A stretch of 64,000 bases of DNA, from NCBI RefSeq assembly GCF_900109315.1, contig NZ_FOJC01000007.1:1-64000 (forward strand), read 5' to 3'. A model generated the notes under the pieces. It saw nothing but the letters and a program-made list of their open reading frames with translations, was not told where the DNA came from and did no database searches. Numbering within the stretch: the stretch's first letter is position 1; every line of letters begins with the position of its first letter. Made by a program: the position numbers and the translations under genes. Positions 50,086-59,058 of this stretch are shown here, in pieces. Source of the DNA: [Haemophilus] ducreyi (lineage in GTDB: Bacteria > Pseudomonadota > Gammaproteobacteria > Enterobacterales > Pasteurellaceae).

Positions 50086-50204
50086 GCTTTTTACCTCAAA
50101 ATGTAAAAGATAAGAGTAAAAACAAACCACAAAATACTCGGCAAACGTTGTGTTGTTTTTCGGTATTTCGTGGCTAATTTATTAAGTAGCTTGATAGTTG
50201 TTAA

Positions 50205-50537
50205 TTATTCAGCGGCACTGAAGTCATCACCAGAATCGTTGCCCGCATTGCCAGAAAGGGTATAAATACGTTTTGTTTTGCTAGTCAGTGAGCGGTATTT
50301 TAACCAGGCTTTTTCGATAACACTTTCAGCAATTTCATCACCTTTCATTACCGCTACAAAACGTTCTTCTTCTGCGGTTACTGGACTCCGTTCGGTTGTT
50401 TCTAACGCTAAACACGCCTGACCAAATTGCTCTAAAGTTTGTGATTCACGAATAGTGTAATCGCCATGACGAGCAAAGCCTCGTGGGTAATTTTTGTCAT
50501 CAAAGAAACGGCGCGTAACGCTAAAACTCTCTGCCAT
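50205..50537 (-). CDS. maoP: Macrodomain Ori organisation protein MaoP (DUF413)
   Basis: In E. coli MaoP, with the site maoS, constrains the Ori macrodomain of the chromosome. The 110 residues match: FSVTRRFFDDKNYPRGFARH at the N terminus, TLEQFGQACLALE, FVAVMKGDEIAESVIEKAWLKY, and a variable acidic tail. Monocistronic. Whether maoS exists here was not determined. Confidence 0.88.
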   Translation of the reverse strand: MAESFSVTRRFFDDKNYPRGFARHGDYTIRESQTLEQFGQACLALETTERSPVTAEEERFVAVMKGDEIAESVIEKAWLKYRSLTSKTKRIYTLSGNAGNDSGDDFSAAE

Positions 50538-50748
50538 AATATGCCTCTTTATATATTGCTGAATTTATCAAGGAAAAAATTGGTCTATGATTAAATCAAT
50601 TAATAAAAATAAGTCAAGGTCTTATCATTAAATTTAGTTGATTTTATGAGGATTTTGGCTATTTTGCCGATAAACCCCGTTCATAGTTACTCATTAGGAT
50701 GAAAAGCGTGCTTAAGGGCTATAAGCAAGCGGTTATATTTGTGTGTTG

Positions 50749-52284
50749 TTAATCGATCGGTGGTACATAAGTACCTTGTGCAATGGCATCTTTAATCCGT
50801 TCTGCTTTGGCTAAGACTTGCTCTAATAATGCTTTAACATTTTCAAAAGTAGCAATTGGACTCAATGTCGTCATTTTGAGTGATTGCTTATCAGCTACCT
50901 TAGTTACGCCAATATTTGCTTCACCACGCGCGAATAATTCATCAGCCACATTTTGGTTTAAGGTATCAATTAATTCTTGCGGATAGTCTTTTGGCACCAC
51001 TCGGAATAATACTGATGCAAATTGTGCAGGAACAAGCATTTCTAAGTTATCTGTTGCATTGATATATGCTTCAACTTGTCGAGATAAATAAACGCCGTGA
51101 TCAATCATAGAGGCATATAAATCTTCACCTAATGCATCTATGGTGAACCATAATTTTAGCGCATCAAAACGACGAGTCGTTTGCAATGATTTTGCGACTA
51201 GGTTTGGCACGCCGTGGGCTTCATCATACTCTGAATTTAAATAGTCTGCTTTATAGTCAATGAAGCGATAATTTGCTGGATCTTTAAGTAAGAATGCGCC
51301 ACATGAGATGCTTTGGAAGAAGTGTTTATGAAAATCGAGGGTAATCGAATCAGTTAATTCAATGCCATTTAAGAAGTGGCGGAAATCTTTAGATAATAGT
51401 AAAGCACCGCCCCAAGCAGCGTCAACGTGTAGCCACGCTTGGTATTCATCTGCGAGTTTTCGAATAGCGGTTAAATCATCAATTGCACCTGCATCTGTAG
51501 TGCCTGCAGTGGCAACGATACACGCGACAATATTGCCTGAGGCTTTTAAATCAGCTAATGTTTTGGCTAACGCGTCGAGATCCATTTGGGCATTGGCATT
51601 AGATGGTACTGTTACAACTGATTGGAAACCCATTCCCATCATGGCCATATTTTTTTGCACAGAAAAATGTGCATTTTCAGAACATACTACTTTAACGGTT
51701 TGCATTGCCGCTGCGGGGATACCGTTCGCTTGCACTGACCATTCTGTACCATCATCATGTTGCCAATGTTTAGCAATCGCCCAATCACGTGCTAATAGAA
51801 CGCCCATTAAATTTGATTGTGTGCCACCTGATGTAAAAACGCCAGCAGTGCCTTGGCCATAACCAACTTTATGACGTAACCAATCAATTAAATGTTCTTC
51901 CATAATCGATCCGGCTGGACTTTGATCCCAAGAATCCATTGATTGATTAGTGGCATTAATCAATACTTCGGCAATTTGGCTGGTAACCATTGTTGGACAG
52001 TGCAAGTGAGCAAGTGAATGGGGGTGATGGACTTTTAAGCTTGGATTTAAGAAAATTTCTACCAACTTCTCTAGCGATTTCTGCACACCAACCCCATTTT
52101 TTGACGGATTAAAACCATCAATTAGTGTACGCATTTGTTTGATTGAACCGCCCGTATACATTTTATCGTTTTTTAACCACTCACTTACGGCTAACACTGC
52201 ATTATTCATTGCATTTTGATAATTTGCAATAGATTGGGCATCACTACAGAAAAGAGCCTGTCTATGTTTTGAAATATCTGTCAT
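50749..52284 (-). CDS. ddc: L-2,4-diaminobutyrate decarboxylase
   Basis: Decarboxylates 2,4-diaminobutyrate to 1,3-diaminopropane. The 511 residues belong to the PLP group II decarboxylases: [45 protein letters not shown], and the PLP lysine in [12 protein letters not shown] (about residue 310). It lies downstream of dat, the aminotransferase that makes its substrate, with a 156-bp gap containing a terminator. The dat-ddc pair is known in Haemophilus and Acinetobacter. Confidence 0.93.
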   Translation of the reverse strand: MTDISKHRQALFCSDAQSIANYQNAMNNAVLAVSEWLKNDKMYTGGSIKQMRTLIDGFNPSKNGVGVQKSLEKLVEIFLNPSLKVHHPHSLAHLHCPTMVTSQIAEVLINATNQSMDSWDQSPAGSIMEEHLIDWLRHKVGYGQGTAGVFTSGGTQSNLMGVLLARDWAIAKHWQHDDGTEWSVQANGIPAAAMQTVKVVCSENAHFSVQKNMAMMGMGFQSVVTVPSNANAQMDLDALAKTLADLKASGNIVACIVATAGTTDAGAIDDLTAIRKLADEYQAWLHVDAAWGGALLLSKDFRHFLNGIELTDSITLDFHKHFFQSISCGAFLLKDPANYRFIDYKADYLNSEYDEAHGVPNLVAKSLQTTRRFDALKLWFTIDALGEDLYASMIDHGVYLSRQVEAYINATDNLEMLVPAQFASVLFRVVPKDYPQELIDTLNQNVADELFARGEANIGVTKVADKQSLKMTTLSPIATFENVKALLEQVLAKAERIKDAIAQGTYVPPID

Positions 52285-52338
52285 TGTTATGTTCCATTTT
52301 ATTTGCGTGCATAAGCGATATTGTGCTTAAGCTTATAT

Positions 52339-52367
52339 AAAAAAGCACGAGGGGAAATCTCGCGCTT
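52339..52367 (-). terminator. Rho-independent terminator between dat and ddc
   Basis: On the minus strand AAGCGCGAG pairs with CTCGTGCTT (one G-U pair) across a 7-base loop, followed by U-run (six A on the plus strand). It separates the two genes of one pathway. Confidence 0.7.
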
Positions 52368-52440
52368 GCATATTATGCTTGTTAAGCGGTCTATTTATTG
52401 CAAAATTAGTCCGCTTATTTTGATGATTGAGGTTAGTTGA

Positions 52441-53805
52441 TTAACCTCTAACCGCCTTAATTGCATCAGCGACTGATTGTGTGAAACGTTTGATAAATTC
52501 TTCACATTCTGTTTGATTAATATTTACTGGGCAAAGGACTCTGACTACATTACCACCACGACCGCCACGTTCTAGTAATAATTTGTTATTAAAGCAGCAT
52601 TTTTGGATCGCAATAGCTAATTCACAATCTTGTGGATAAGCGCCTGTGGCATCTTGTGCTTGACGTTCATCCACAATATCGATACCCATCATCAAACCTT
52701 TACCACGTACATTACCAATACAAGCAAATGTTTTACTTAATTCACGTAAGGCATTGGTTAAGTATTCACCACGTGCCTGTGCATTCTGCGCTAGGTTTTC
52801 TTGTCGCATAATTTTTAATGAGGCATAGCCAGTTGCCATAGCTAGCTGATTACCGCGGAATGTGCCTGTATGGCCAGCAGGCTGCCAAGCATCAAATTGT
52901 TTTTTGATCGCTAAGACGGCTAATGGTAGGCTCCCACCGATGGCTTTTGACATAACCACAATATCTGGTGCAATGCCTGCGTGTTCGAAAGCAAACATTT
53001 TTCCTGAACGGCAGAAACCTGCTTGGACTTCATCTACAATCATTAATATGCCGTGTTTTTGAGTTACTTCACGGACTTTTTGTAAGAAACTGATCGGTGC
53101 TGGCACCACTCCGCCTTCGCCTTGAATGGCTTCTAAGATCACCGCGGCTGGTTTAACTACGCCACTTTCAATATCTTCAATAAAGTTTTCAAAATAGCGT
53201 TCAACAGCTTTTGCACCCGCTTCACCGCCAATACCAAATGGGCAACGATATTCGTGTGGATAAGGCATAAATTGCACTCCTGCCATTAGGTTTTGTACCG
53301 CATTTTTGGCGCCAAGATTACCGGTTAAAGATAATGCACCGTGCGTCATGCCGTGGAAACCTCCGGAAAAAGCGATAATATTTCCTCGGTTTGTGTAAGT
53401 TTTGGCTAATTTAATGGCCGCTTCATTGGCATCGGCACCTGATGGACCGGTGAACTGTAGAATGTATTCATCTTTAGGGAAGAAAGATAATAATTCTTCT
53501 GTAAAGGCATCTTTTAATGGCGTAGTTAAATCAAGAGTATGTAATGGTAAACCGCTATCTAATACATCTTTGATAGATTGCATTAGTATCGGATGATTAT
53601 GGCCTAATGCTAATGTTCCTGCACCTGCCAAAAAGTCAAGATATTCATTTCCTTCAACGTCTGTAACCCAACATCCTTGTGCTTTGGCATATGCAAATGG
53701 CAGTTTACGTGGATAACTGCGTACATTAGATTCCATTTTATCTTGGCGATCTAAGAAATGTTGGTTGGAGGCAAGAACCGCCTTAATAGGAGTAGTAATT
53801 GTCAT
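52441..53805 (-). CDS. dat: Diaminobutyrate--2-oxoglutarate aminotransferase
   Basis: Transaminates aspartate-4-semialdehyde with glutamate to L-2,4-diaminobutyrate, feeding ddc. The 454 residues form a class III PLP aminotransferase: [65 protein letters not shown] and the PLP lysine in [14 protein letters not shown]. The start ATG at 53805 has AAGG about 10 bases before it. Its leader is overlapped by a structured RNA on the opposite strand. Confidence 0.93.
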   Translation of the reverse strand: MTITTPIKAVLASNQHFLDRQDKMESNVRSYPRKLPFAYAKAQGCWVTDVEGNEYLDFLAGAGTLALGHNHPILMQSIKDVLDSGLPLHTLDLTTPLKDAFTEELLSFFPKDEYILQFTGPSGADANEAAIKLAKTYTNRGNIIAFSGGFHGMTHGALSLTGNLGAKNAVQNLMAGVQFMPYPHEYRCPFGIGGEAGAKAVERYFENFIEDIESGVVKPAAVILEAIQGEGGVVPAPISFLQKVREVTQKHGILMIVDEVQAGFCRSGKMFAFEHAGIAPDIVVMSKAIGGSLPLAVLAIKKQFDAWQPAGHTGTFRGNQLAMATGYASLKIMRQENLAQNAQARGEYLTNALRELSKTFACIGNVRGKGLMMGIDIVDERQAQDATGAYPQDCELAIAIQKCCFNNKLLLERGGRGGNVVRVLCPVNINQTECEEFIKRFTQSVADAIKAVRG

Positions 53806-53827
53806 TTGAAATTAAACCTTCTAAAAA
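53799..53827 (+). promoter_or_regulatory. Candidate promoter of the C4-like RNA
   Basis: TTGTCA (53799-53804), exact 17-base spacer, TAAAAA (53822-53827). It reads away from dat on the plus strand, its -35 overlapping the dat start codon. Confidence 0.45.
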
Positions 53828-53833
53828 AGGTGA

Positions 53834-53948
53834 AAAAAATAAGTCGGGTGCCTTGCGGTAAGCCTAAGCTTTCTGTTCTAAAAAACAGATGCGATGGGGC
53901 ATTTGACTCGCTACTTATTAAAAAAAGCGTTTCAGCTTTTTTGTTTTT
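53834..53948 (+). ncRNA. Structured RNA resembling phage C4 antisense RNA, with own terminator
   Basis: The plus strand folds into a three-way junction. The outer 11-bp stem AGTCGGGTGCC (53842-53852) with GGCATTTGACT (53898-53908) holds three consecutive G-U pairs. A TTGC/GCGA extension follows. Inside are hairpin AAGC-ctaa-GCTT (53860-53871) and hairpin TCTGTT-ctaaaa-AACAGA (53872-53889). The G-U pairs would be A-C mismatches on the other strand, so the plus strand is the structured RNA. A hairpin AAAAAAGC/GCTTTTTT (53921-53942) then ends it. Its layout, and a plus-strand open frame ending VPCGKPKLSVLKNRCDGAF... resembling Icd-like peptides that overlap C4 RNAs, suggest the C4 antisense family of phages P1/P7. 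It is antisense to the dat 5' leader. The family call rests on memory of those features. Confidence 0.55.
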
Positions 53949-53950
53949 AC

Positions 53951-53978
53951 CCTATGGAACACGCTAGATGAGGATAGG
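53951..53978. other. Hairpin and remainder of the dat-rpmG gap
   Basis: A CCTAT (53951-53955) / ATAGG (53974-53978) pairing lies just beyond the RNA terminator. The rest of the 327-bp gap between dat and rpmG holds the palindrome at 53990 and A/T-rich DNA; no gene was seen. Confidence 0.4.
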
Positions 53979-53989
53979 TTGGAAACAAG

Positions 53990-54013
53990 TTTAAATGTAG
54001 GGTTACATTTAAA
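53990..54013. repeat. 10-bp inverted repeat upstream of dat
   Basis: Perfect TTTAAATGTA (53990-53999), GGGT, TACATTTAAA (54004-54013). It could be a regulator operator for dat or a minus-strand leader hairpin. Confidence 0.5.
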
Positions 54014-54085
54014 GACGGCTAATAGTACATTTTTTTTGAAAAAATGAAAGTGAATTTTATTATTTTGTCTCTAATAAATCGGTAT

Positions 54086-54109
54086 AAAAAAACCTAGCAC
54101 TAGCTAGGT
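54086..54109 (-). terminator. Rho-independent terminator of rpmB-rpmG
   Basis: ACCTAGC (54092-54098), 4-base loop, GCTAGGT (54103-54109); seven T follow on the minus strand. It lies 24 bases past the rpmG stop. Confidence 0.85.
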
Positions 54110-54132
54110 CTTATTAAAGGTTAAAAACAAAA

Positions 54133-54303
54133 TTATTTGATTTTAGCTTCTTTATAAATTACGTGTTTACGCACAACAGGATCAAATTTTTTGATTTCCA
54201 TTTTTTCTGGCATATTACGTTTATTTTTTGTTGTTGTGTAGAAGTGACCAGTTTCAGCAGTTGAAACTAATTTGATTTTCTCACGATTACCTTTAGCTGC
54301 CAT
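54133..54303 (-). CDS. rpmG: 50S ribosomal protein L33
   Basis: A 56-residue protein: [19 protein letters not shown] at the start, then [20 protein letters not shown], ending YKEAKIK. This is the L33 of the cysteine-free type, so not zinc-binding. Length and sequence match the family. It follows rpmB after 11 bp, and the two form the usual rpmBG operon. Confidence 0.96.
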
Positions 54304-54314
54304 TGGTTAGCTCC

Positions 54315-54551
54315 TTAGATTTTTTCGCCACGAGCACGGATTTCAGCTAATACTGCATCAATGCCTTTTTTATCAATAATGCGCATACCTTTCGCGGTTA
54401 AGCGTAAAGTCACGAAACGGTTTTCACTTTCAGCCCAAAAACGATGAGTATGTAAGTTAGGTAAAAAACGACGACGAGTCGCATTTAATGCGTGTGAGCG
54501 GTTGTTACCAACTGCTGGACGCTTGCCGGTTACTTGGCAAACTCTTGACAT
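54315..54551 (-). CDS. rpmB: 50S ribosomal protein L28
   Basis: 78 residues, [35 protein letters not shown] and the C-terminal [12 protein letters not shown], identical in plan to E. coli L28 (78). First gene of rpmBG. A single Cys after SRV is usual in the enteric form. radC lies upstream on the same strand, 160 bp away. Confidence 0.97.
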   Translation of the reverse strand: MSRVCQVTGKRPAVGNNRSHALNATRRRFLPNLHTHRFWAESENRFVTLRLTAKGMRIIDKKGIDAVLAEIRARGEKI

Positions 54552-54711
54552 TTTAATTCTCCAATTACTTAAGTAATGTTTAAATGGTTCGGGCGATTAG
54601 GACTAATTTTAGCTTGATCTAATTGCCTCGTCAGGCATCAACCCAACCAAAGTCATATTTAAAGACCAGAGATTATACTCATATTTACTTGCTTATTCAA
54701 GCTTCAATTTA

Positions 54712-55383
54712 TTAATTATTTTGGTGAAAGCGCTCTTCTTCAAAGGAGAAATAGCTACCTTTACCCACGATAATATGATCGACAAAGCGCACCTCAACTA
54801 AGTGACACGCGGCTTTAATTTTTTGTGTAAGTTGTCGATCTGCTTGGCTTGCGGTGTAATTTCCAGACGGGTGGTTATGCGCGACAATAATTGCTGCGGC
54901 ATTACATTTTAATGCTTCTTTAATAATTTCCCGTGGGTGGACGGTTGCTTGATTAATGGTGCCATAGAACATTTTTTCTTTTTTAATTAAGCGGTTTTGA
55001 TTATCAAGAAATAACACCATAAACACTTCACGTTCTTCAAATTCTAGCTCCGCTTGAAAATACATTATTGCTAAATGCGGTGTATTAATTGTTTCACACA
55101 TTTGCATTTGTTGGGCTAAGTAGCGTTTAGTCATTTCTTTGCTGGCTTGCAATTGAATAAATTGTGTTTGCCCTAAGCCTTTAATTTGGCAAAAGGCGTT
55201 TAGGTCGGCGGTGAGTAAGGCACGTAATGAGCCAAATGTGGTTAATACTTGGTTAGCTAATTGCATTACGGGTAGTCCTTTAATCCCAGTGCGTAAGAAA
55301 ATGGCTAATAATTCTTGATCGGTGAGTGCGTTTGCACCATACGTTAATAATTTTTCACGTGGCATTAATTCTGATGGGGTCAT
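54712..55383 (-). CDS. radC: RadC-family JAB-domain protein
   Basis: The 223 residues start MTPSELMPREKLLTYGANAL and have helix-hairpin-helix-like sequence (LRALLTADLNAFCQIKGLGQ, about 50-70). A JAB/MPN metalloprotease-like C-terminal domain carries the zinc motif HNHPSGN (about 175) and EVRFVDHIIVG. Despite the name, a role in DNA repair is not established. It is divergent from coaBC, the order found in E. coli (radC-coaBC). Confidence 0.94.
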   Translation of the reverse strand: MTPSELMPREKLLTYGANALTDQELLAIFLRTGIKGLPVMQLANQVLTTFGSLRALLTADLNAFCQIKGLGQTQFIQLQASKEMTKRYLAQQMQMCETINTPHLAIMYFQAELEFEEREVFMVLFLDNQNRLIKKEKMFYGTINQATVHPREIIKEALKCNAAAIIVAHNHPSGNYTASQADRQLTQKIKAACHLVEVRFVDHIIVGKGSYFSFEEERFHQNN

Positions 55384-55595
55384 TGTTATACGGCTATTCA
55401 GTTAACTAAAAAATAGATGATAAGCAAAAGCATAATCAAGCTAATAGATTGAAGAAAAAGGGAATTTCCTGTTTTTCGAGGGAGATCGCAAAATTAGCTT
55501 TATTGTGAGCGGATACTTATTAGGGTAAAATAGCCTATAATCATGATTATATTTAACTTATAGTGCTAGAATATTTGCAAGAAAAGGGATTGAGA

Positions 55596-56840
55596 ATGCT
55601 CACTAATAAAAACATTTTAGTTGGTATTACCGGCGGTATTGCTGCTTATAAAACGATTGATTTAATTCGCCTTTTGAAAAAAGCAAATGCTAATGTTCGA
55701 GTAGTATTAACGCCTGCTGCAGAAGCTTTTGTGACTCCATTAACGTTGCAAGCTATTTCGGCTAATCCTGTTTCAAATAGTTTGCTTGATCCACACGCTG
55801 AATTAGCAATGGGACATATTCAGTTAGCTAAATGGGCTGATTTAGTTTTAATTGCGCCCGCTTCAGCGGATTTTATTGCGCGTTTGCGAGCGGGTATGGC
55901 GAATGATTTACTTACTACTCTTTGTTTAGCGACGGTGGCGCCTATTTTTATTGCTCCTGCAATGAATCAACATATGTTTCATCAAAAGGTAACACAACAA
56001 AATTTGGCTGAATTAGTCGATCGAGCGGTAAAAGTGATTGGGCCAAATAGTGGAGTGCAAGCGTGTGGTGATGTTGGTGCAGGGCGCATGTCTGAGCCAA
56101 ATGAGTTATTACAAGCTATTTGTGATCATTTCCAGGTTAATCAGGATTTACAGAATATGGTAGTTACTGTTACTGCGGGGCCTACGCGTGAGCCTATTGA
56201 TCCTGTGCGTTATCTTAGTAATCATAGTTCAGGCAAAATGGGCTTTGCGATTGCAGCTGCTTTTGCGAAACGTGGAGCGACTGTCAATTTAATTGCTGGG
56301 CCGGTAAATCTAGCCACGCCAATTAATGTACATCGTATTAATGTGCAATCAGCGGTTGAAATGGCAGGAAAAACGGTTGAATTAGCTCAAAAATCCGCTA
56401 TTTTTATTGGGTGTGCGGCAGTGGCGGATTATCGTGTTGCGGAGGTTGCTCAGCAAAAAATTAAGAAAAATGATGATAATGAATCGTTGACACTAAAATT
56501 AGTCAGAAATCCGGATATTATCGCCTCTGTTGCTCAATTAGCAGAACGCCGCCCTTTCACTGTTGGTTTTGCTGCGGAAACGCAAAATGTTGAACATTAT
56601 GCAAAACAGAAATTGGTGCGCAAAAAGGTAGATTTAATTTGTGCAAATAATGTTGCAAATGGTCAAGTGTTTGGACAAGATCAAAATGCTTTGCACCTTT
56701 TTTGGCGAACTGAAGGGAGACAAGAACATCAAAAAATATTACCGCTTGCCAATAAACGCGATTTAGCGGTCAGTTTAGTCGAAGAAATCGTTAACTTATT
56801 TAAAATCACTCAGCTTAGGAAAAATGATGAAACACATTGA
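55596..56840 (+). CDS. coaBC: Bifunctional phosphopantothenoylcysteine decarboxylase / phosphopantothenate-cysteine ligase
   Basis: Two middle steps of coenzyme A synthesis. I start it at ATG 55596, where AAAGGGA precedes, giving 414 residues (E. coli 406). The N-terminal flavin-binding CoaC half has [19 protein letters not shown] and the PAMNQHMF signature (about 133-140). The C-terminal CoaB half has [20 protein letters not shown] and the [11 protein letters not shown] segment. It overlaps dut by 14 bp. Confidence 0.96.
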   Translation: MLTNKNILVGITGGIAAYKTIDLIRLLKKANANVRVVLTPAAEAFVTPLTLQAISANPVSNSLLDPHAELAMGHIQLAKWADLVLIAPASADFIARLRAGMANDLLTTLCLATVAPIFIAPAMNQHMFHQKVTQQNLAELVDRAVKVIGPNSGVQACGDVGAGRMSEPNELLQAICDHFQVNQDLQNMVVTVTAGPTREPIDPVRYLSNHSSGKMGFAIAAAFAKRGATVNLIAGPVNLATPINVHRINVQSAVEMAGKTVELAQKSAIFIGCAAVADYRVAEVAQQKIKKNDDNESLTLKLVRNPDIIASVAQLAERRPFTVGFAAETQNVEHYAKQKLVRKKVDLICANNVANGQVFGQDQNALHLFWRTEGRQEHQKILPLANKRDLAVSLVEEIVNLFKITQLRKNDETH

Positions 56841-57282
56841 TTTAAAAATTTTAGATAACCGAATTGGTCGTGAATTTCCATTACCGACTTATGCAACTAC
56901 GGGATCGGCGGGGTTAGATTTACGGGCATTAATTGATTCAGCCATTACTGTGGAAGCGGGACAAACCGTATTAATTCCTACCGGTATTTCGGTTTATATT
57001 GCTGATCCAAACCTTGCTGCGGTTATTTTACCGCGTTCAGGTTTAGGGCATAAAAATGGTATTGTGTTGGGTAATTTAGTGGGGTTAATTGATAGTGATT
57101 ACCAAGGGCCATTAATGGTTTCTATTTGGAATCGCAGTGATAAGCCTTTTACCATTGAAGTAGGCGATAGAATTGCACAGTTAGTTTTTGTGCCGGTGGT
57201 ACAAGCGAGTTTTAATATTGTGACTGATTTTGAACAAACTTCACGCGGGGAAGGTGGTTTTGGCCATTCAGGTAAACAATAG
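56827..57282 (+). CDS. dut: Deoxyuridine triphosphatase
   Basis: Splits dUTP to dUMP, keeping uracil out of DNA. The second of two adjacent ATGs (56827) gives 151 residues, exactly the E. coli length, and sits seven bases after AGGA. All five dUTPase motifs are seen: [41 protein letters not shown] and the C-terminal [12 protein letters not shown]. It overlaps the end of coaBC by 14 bp. Confidence 0.97.
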   Translation: MKHIDLKILDNRIGREFPLPTYATTGSAGLDLRALIDSAITVEAGQTVLIPTGISVYIADPNLAAVILPRSGLGHKNGIVLGNLVGLIDSDYQGPLMVSIWNRSDKPFTIEVGDRIAQLVFVPVVQASFNIVTDFEQTSRGEGGFGHSGKQ

Positions 57283-57301
57283 TGGAAGGATAGTGTATCA
57301 A

Positions 57302-57350
57302 AATAAGCGGAACTTATCGGCTAATTATACGCTAAAATTATCCGCTTATT
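57302..57350 (+). terminator. AATAAGCGGA/TCCGCTTATT dyad between dut and slmA
   Basis: Perfect 10-bp inverted repeat with a 29-base loop, built on the AAGCGG core. A possible dut terminator; no T-run. Confidence 0.35.
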
Positions 57351-57385
57351 TTGAAGTTTAGCCTTGGTTACAAGATGAGGATATT

Positions 57386-57994
57386 ATGACAGAACCACTC
57401 ATTAAAATGCCCAAAAAATCAGTTAGAGAACGTCAACAACAGGTGCTTGAAGTATTAATTGGTTTGTTAAATTCAGAACAAGGAATGCAACGTGTTACGA
57501 CTGAACGATTGGCGAAAGCTGTTGGTGTATCGGAAGGTGCGCTTTATCGTTATTTTCCAAGTAAAAGTAAAATGTTTGAGGCCTTGATTGAGCGAATTGA
57601 ACAAACATTAACTAGCTATATTAATGCGAGTAAACGCAAAGAAAATTCAACCGCTTTAGCGGTAAAAGCTATTCTTTACACAGTGATTGAGTTTGCTCGT
57701 AAAAATCCCGGTGTTACACGGATTTTAACTGGCCACGCATTAATGTTTGAAAATAGTGAGCTTAAGTTGCGTGTAGCAAAATTTTTTGATGGTTTAGAAT
57801 TACAGTTTGTCAATATTTTACAAATGCGAAAACTGCGTGAAGGAAAAGCCTTTCAAGATGAACGTGCATTAGCGGGGTATTTAGTCACTTTTTGCGAAGG
57901 GCAATTTTTGCGCCTAGTGCGTTCTAATTTTAGCTCTAATCCTCACCAACATTTTGAAAAACAATGGGCATTAATTAAGCCTCTTTTTGAGTAA
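57386..57994 (+). CDS. slmA: Nucleoid occlusion factor SlmA
   Basis: TetR-family DNA-binding protein that blocks FtsZ ring assembly over the nucleoid. The 202 residues have an N-terminal HTH ([20 protein letters not shown], then [13 protein letters not shown]) and the [12 protein letters not shown] segment that is distinctive of SlmA. It follows dut, as in E. coli (dfp-dut-slmA). Confidence 0.95.
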   Translation: MTEPLIKMPKKSVRERQQQVLEVLIGLLNSEQGMQRVTTERLAKAVGVSEGALYRYFPSKSKMFEALIERIEQTLTSYINASKRKENSTALAVKAILYTVIEFARKNPGVTRILTGHALMFENSELKLRVAKFFDGLELQFVNILQMRKLREGKAFQDERALAGYLVTFCEGQFLRLVRSNFSSNPHQHFEKQWALIKPLFE

Positions 57995-58002
57995 CTACAT
58001 AG

Positions 58003-58221
58003 ATGATTATTCCTTGGCAAGATCTTGAGATAACAACATTAAATAATGTATTGGATGCTTTTATTTTACGTGAAGGCACTGATTATGGTGAATACGAGCT
58101 TTCACTAGAAGAAAAGCGCGCTTGCTTGTTGCAACAATTGCAAGCAGATAAAGTCGTGATTGTGTGGTCTGAATTACATCAAAGTTTAGATATTAAAGAT
58201 AAGCAATCTTTCTTGGGTTAA
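58003..58221 (+). CDS. yheU: YheU family protein (UPF0270)
   Basis: A 72-residue protein, MIIPWQDLEITTLNNVLDAF then LREGTDYGEYELSLEEK, closely matching E. coli YheU. No known function. It starts 8 bp after slmA, so it is probably cotranscribed with it; crp follows after 84 bp, and yheU is also near crp in enteric genomes. Confidence 0.9.
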   Translation: MIIPWQDLEITTLNNVLDAFILREGTDYGEYELSLEEKRACLLQQLQADKVVIVWSELHQSLDIKDKQSFLG

Positions 58222-58305
58222 TTGTTTATATCATGCTACAATTCTAGATCAGTGTGATTACTCATAACGATAAATAAGATAAATAATTTATAGAGGTTTT
58301 TATTT

Positions 58306-58989
58306 ATGCAAATGCAAGATATTTCTATTTCTACACCTCGGCTTGATGGAGAGGTTTCCCCGCCTCCTTCGATTCATGATCCTGCGGTAGAATGGTTTTT
58401 AACGCACTGCCATATTCATCGCTATCCTTCAAAATATACTTTAATTCACGCAGGTGAAGAAGCAAATTCCCTGTTTTATATTGTCAGTGGTTCTGTGGCT
58501 GTCTTTATTAAAGACGATGAAGGCAAAGAAATGATTTTATCACATCTAGGACAAGGAGAGTTTGTCGGCGAAATTAGTTTATTTGAAGAAAATACACAGC
58601 CAAGAACCGCTTGGGTAAAAACGAAAGATGCTTGCGAAATTGCAGAAATTTCTTATGAAAAATTTAAACAATTAGTACATGTAAATCCTGACATTTTAAT
58701 GTATCTTGCTGCTCAAATGGCTTGTCGCTTACGTCAAACTTCGCGTCAAGTAAGTAATCTTGCTTTTTTAGATGTTACCGGTCGTATTGCGCAAACATTG
58801 ATGAATTTAGCCAAAATGCCTGAAGCAATGACGCATCCTGAAGGAATGCAAATTAAAATTACTCGCCAAGAAATTGGGCAAATGGTGGGCTGCTCACGTG
58901 AAACTGTGGGACGCATTTTAAAAATGTTAGAAGATGAAGGTTTAATCTCAGCCCATGGGAAGACCATAGTTGTTTATGGTACGCGTTAA
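58306..58989 (+). CDS. crp: cAMP receptor protein
   Basis: Global regulator activated by cAMP; in Pasteurellaceae it also controls competence with Sxy. The 227 residues have a short extra N-terminal extension (about 17 residues over E. coli), then the cyclic-nucleotide fold ([20 protein letters not shown], where GE, R and the following residue bind cAMP). The C-terminal HTH is [20 protein letters not shown]. The last residues IVVYGTR are typical. AGAGG precedes the start. Confidence 0.97.
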   Translation: MQMQDISISTPRLDGEVSPPPSIHDPAVEWFLTHCHIHRYPSKYTLIHAGEEANSLFYIVSGSVAVFIKDDEGKEMILSHLGQGEFVGEISLFEENTQPRTAWVKTKDACEIAEISYEKFKQLVHVNPDILMYLAAQMACRLRQTSRQVSNLAFLDVTGRIAQTLMNLAKMPEAMTHPEGMQIKITRQEIGQMVGCSRETVGRILKMLEDEGLISAHGKTIVVYGTR

Positions 58990-59012
58990 ATCAAGTCTCT
59001 AGCCAATAGTGT

Positions 59013-59038
59013 AGCCTCGTATTTACGAGGCTTTTTTA
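59013..59038 (+). terminator. Rho-independent terminator of crp
   Basis: GCCTCGTA (59014-59021) with TACGAGGC (59024-59031), followed by six T; convergent hflX ends 28 bases on. Confidence 0.85.
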
Positions 59039-59058
59039 TTATGAAGCGTTGCTCAATA

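Noticed and set aside
53758-53967. A 69-residue plus-strand open frame over the dat start and leader
   Set aside because: It has no ribosome site and overlaps the dat start. I read it as the coding shadow of the structured RNA; Icd-like frames overlapping C4 RNA are known, so I report the RNA and not a protein.
58253-58268. CRP site upstream of crp
   Set aside because: Only one half (TGTGA) fits; the other half does not match TCACA.
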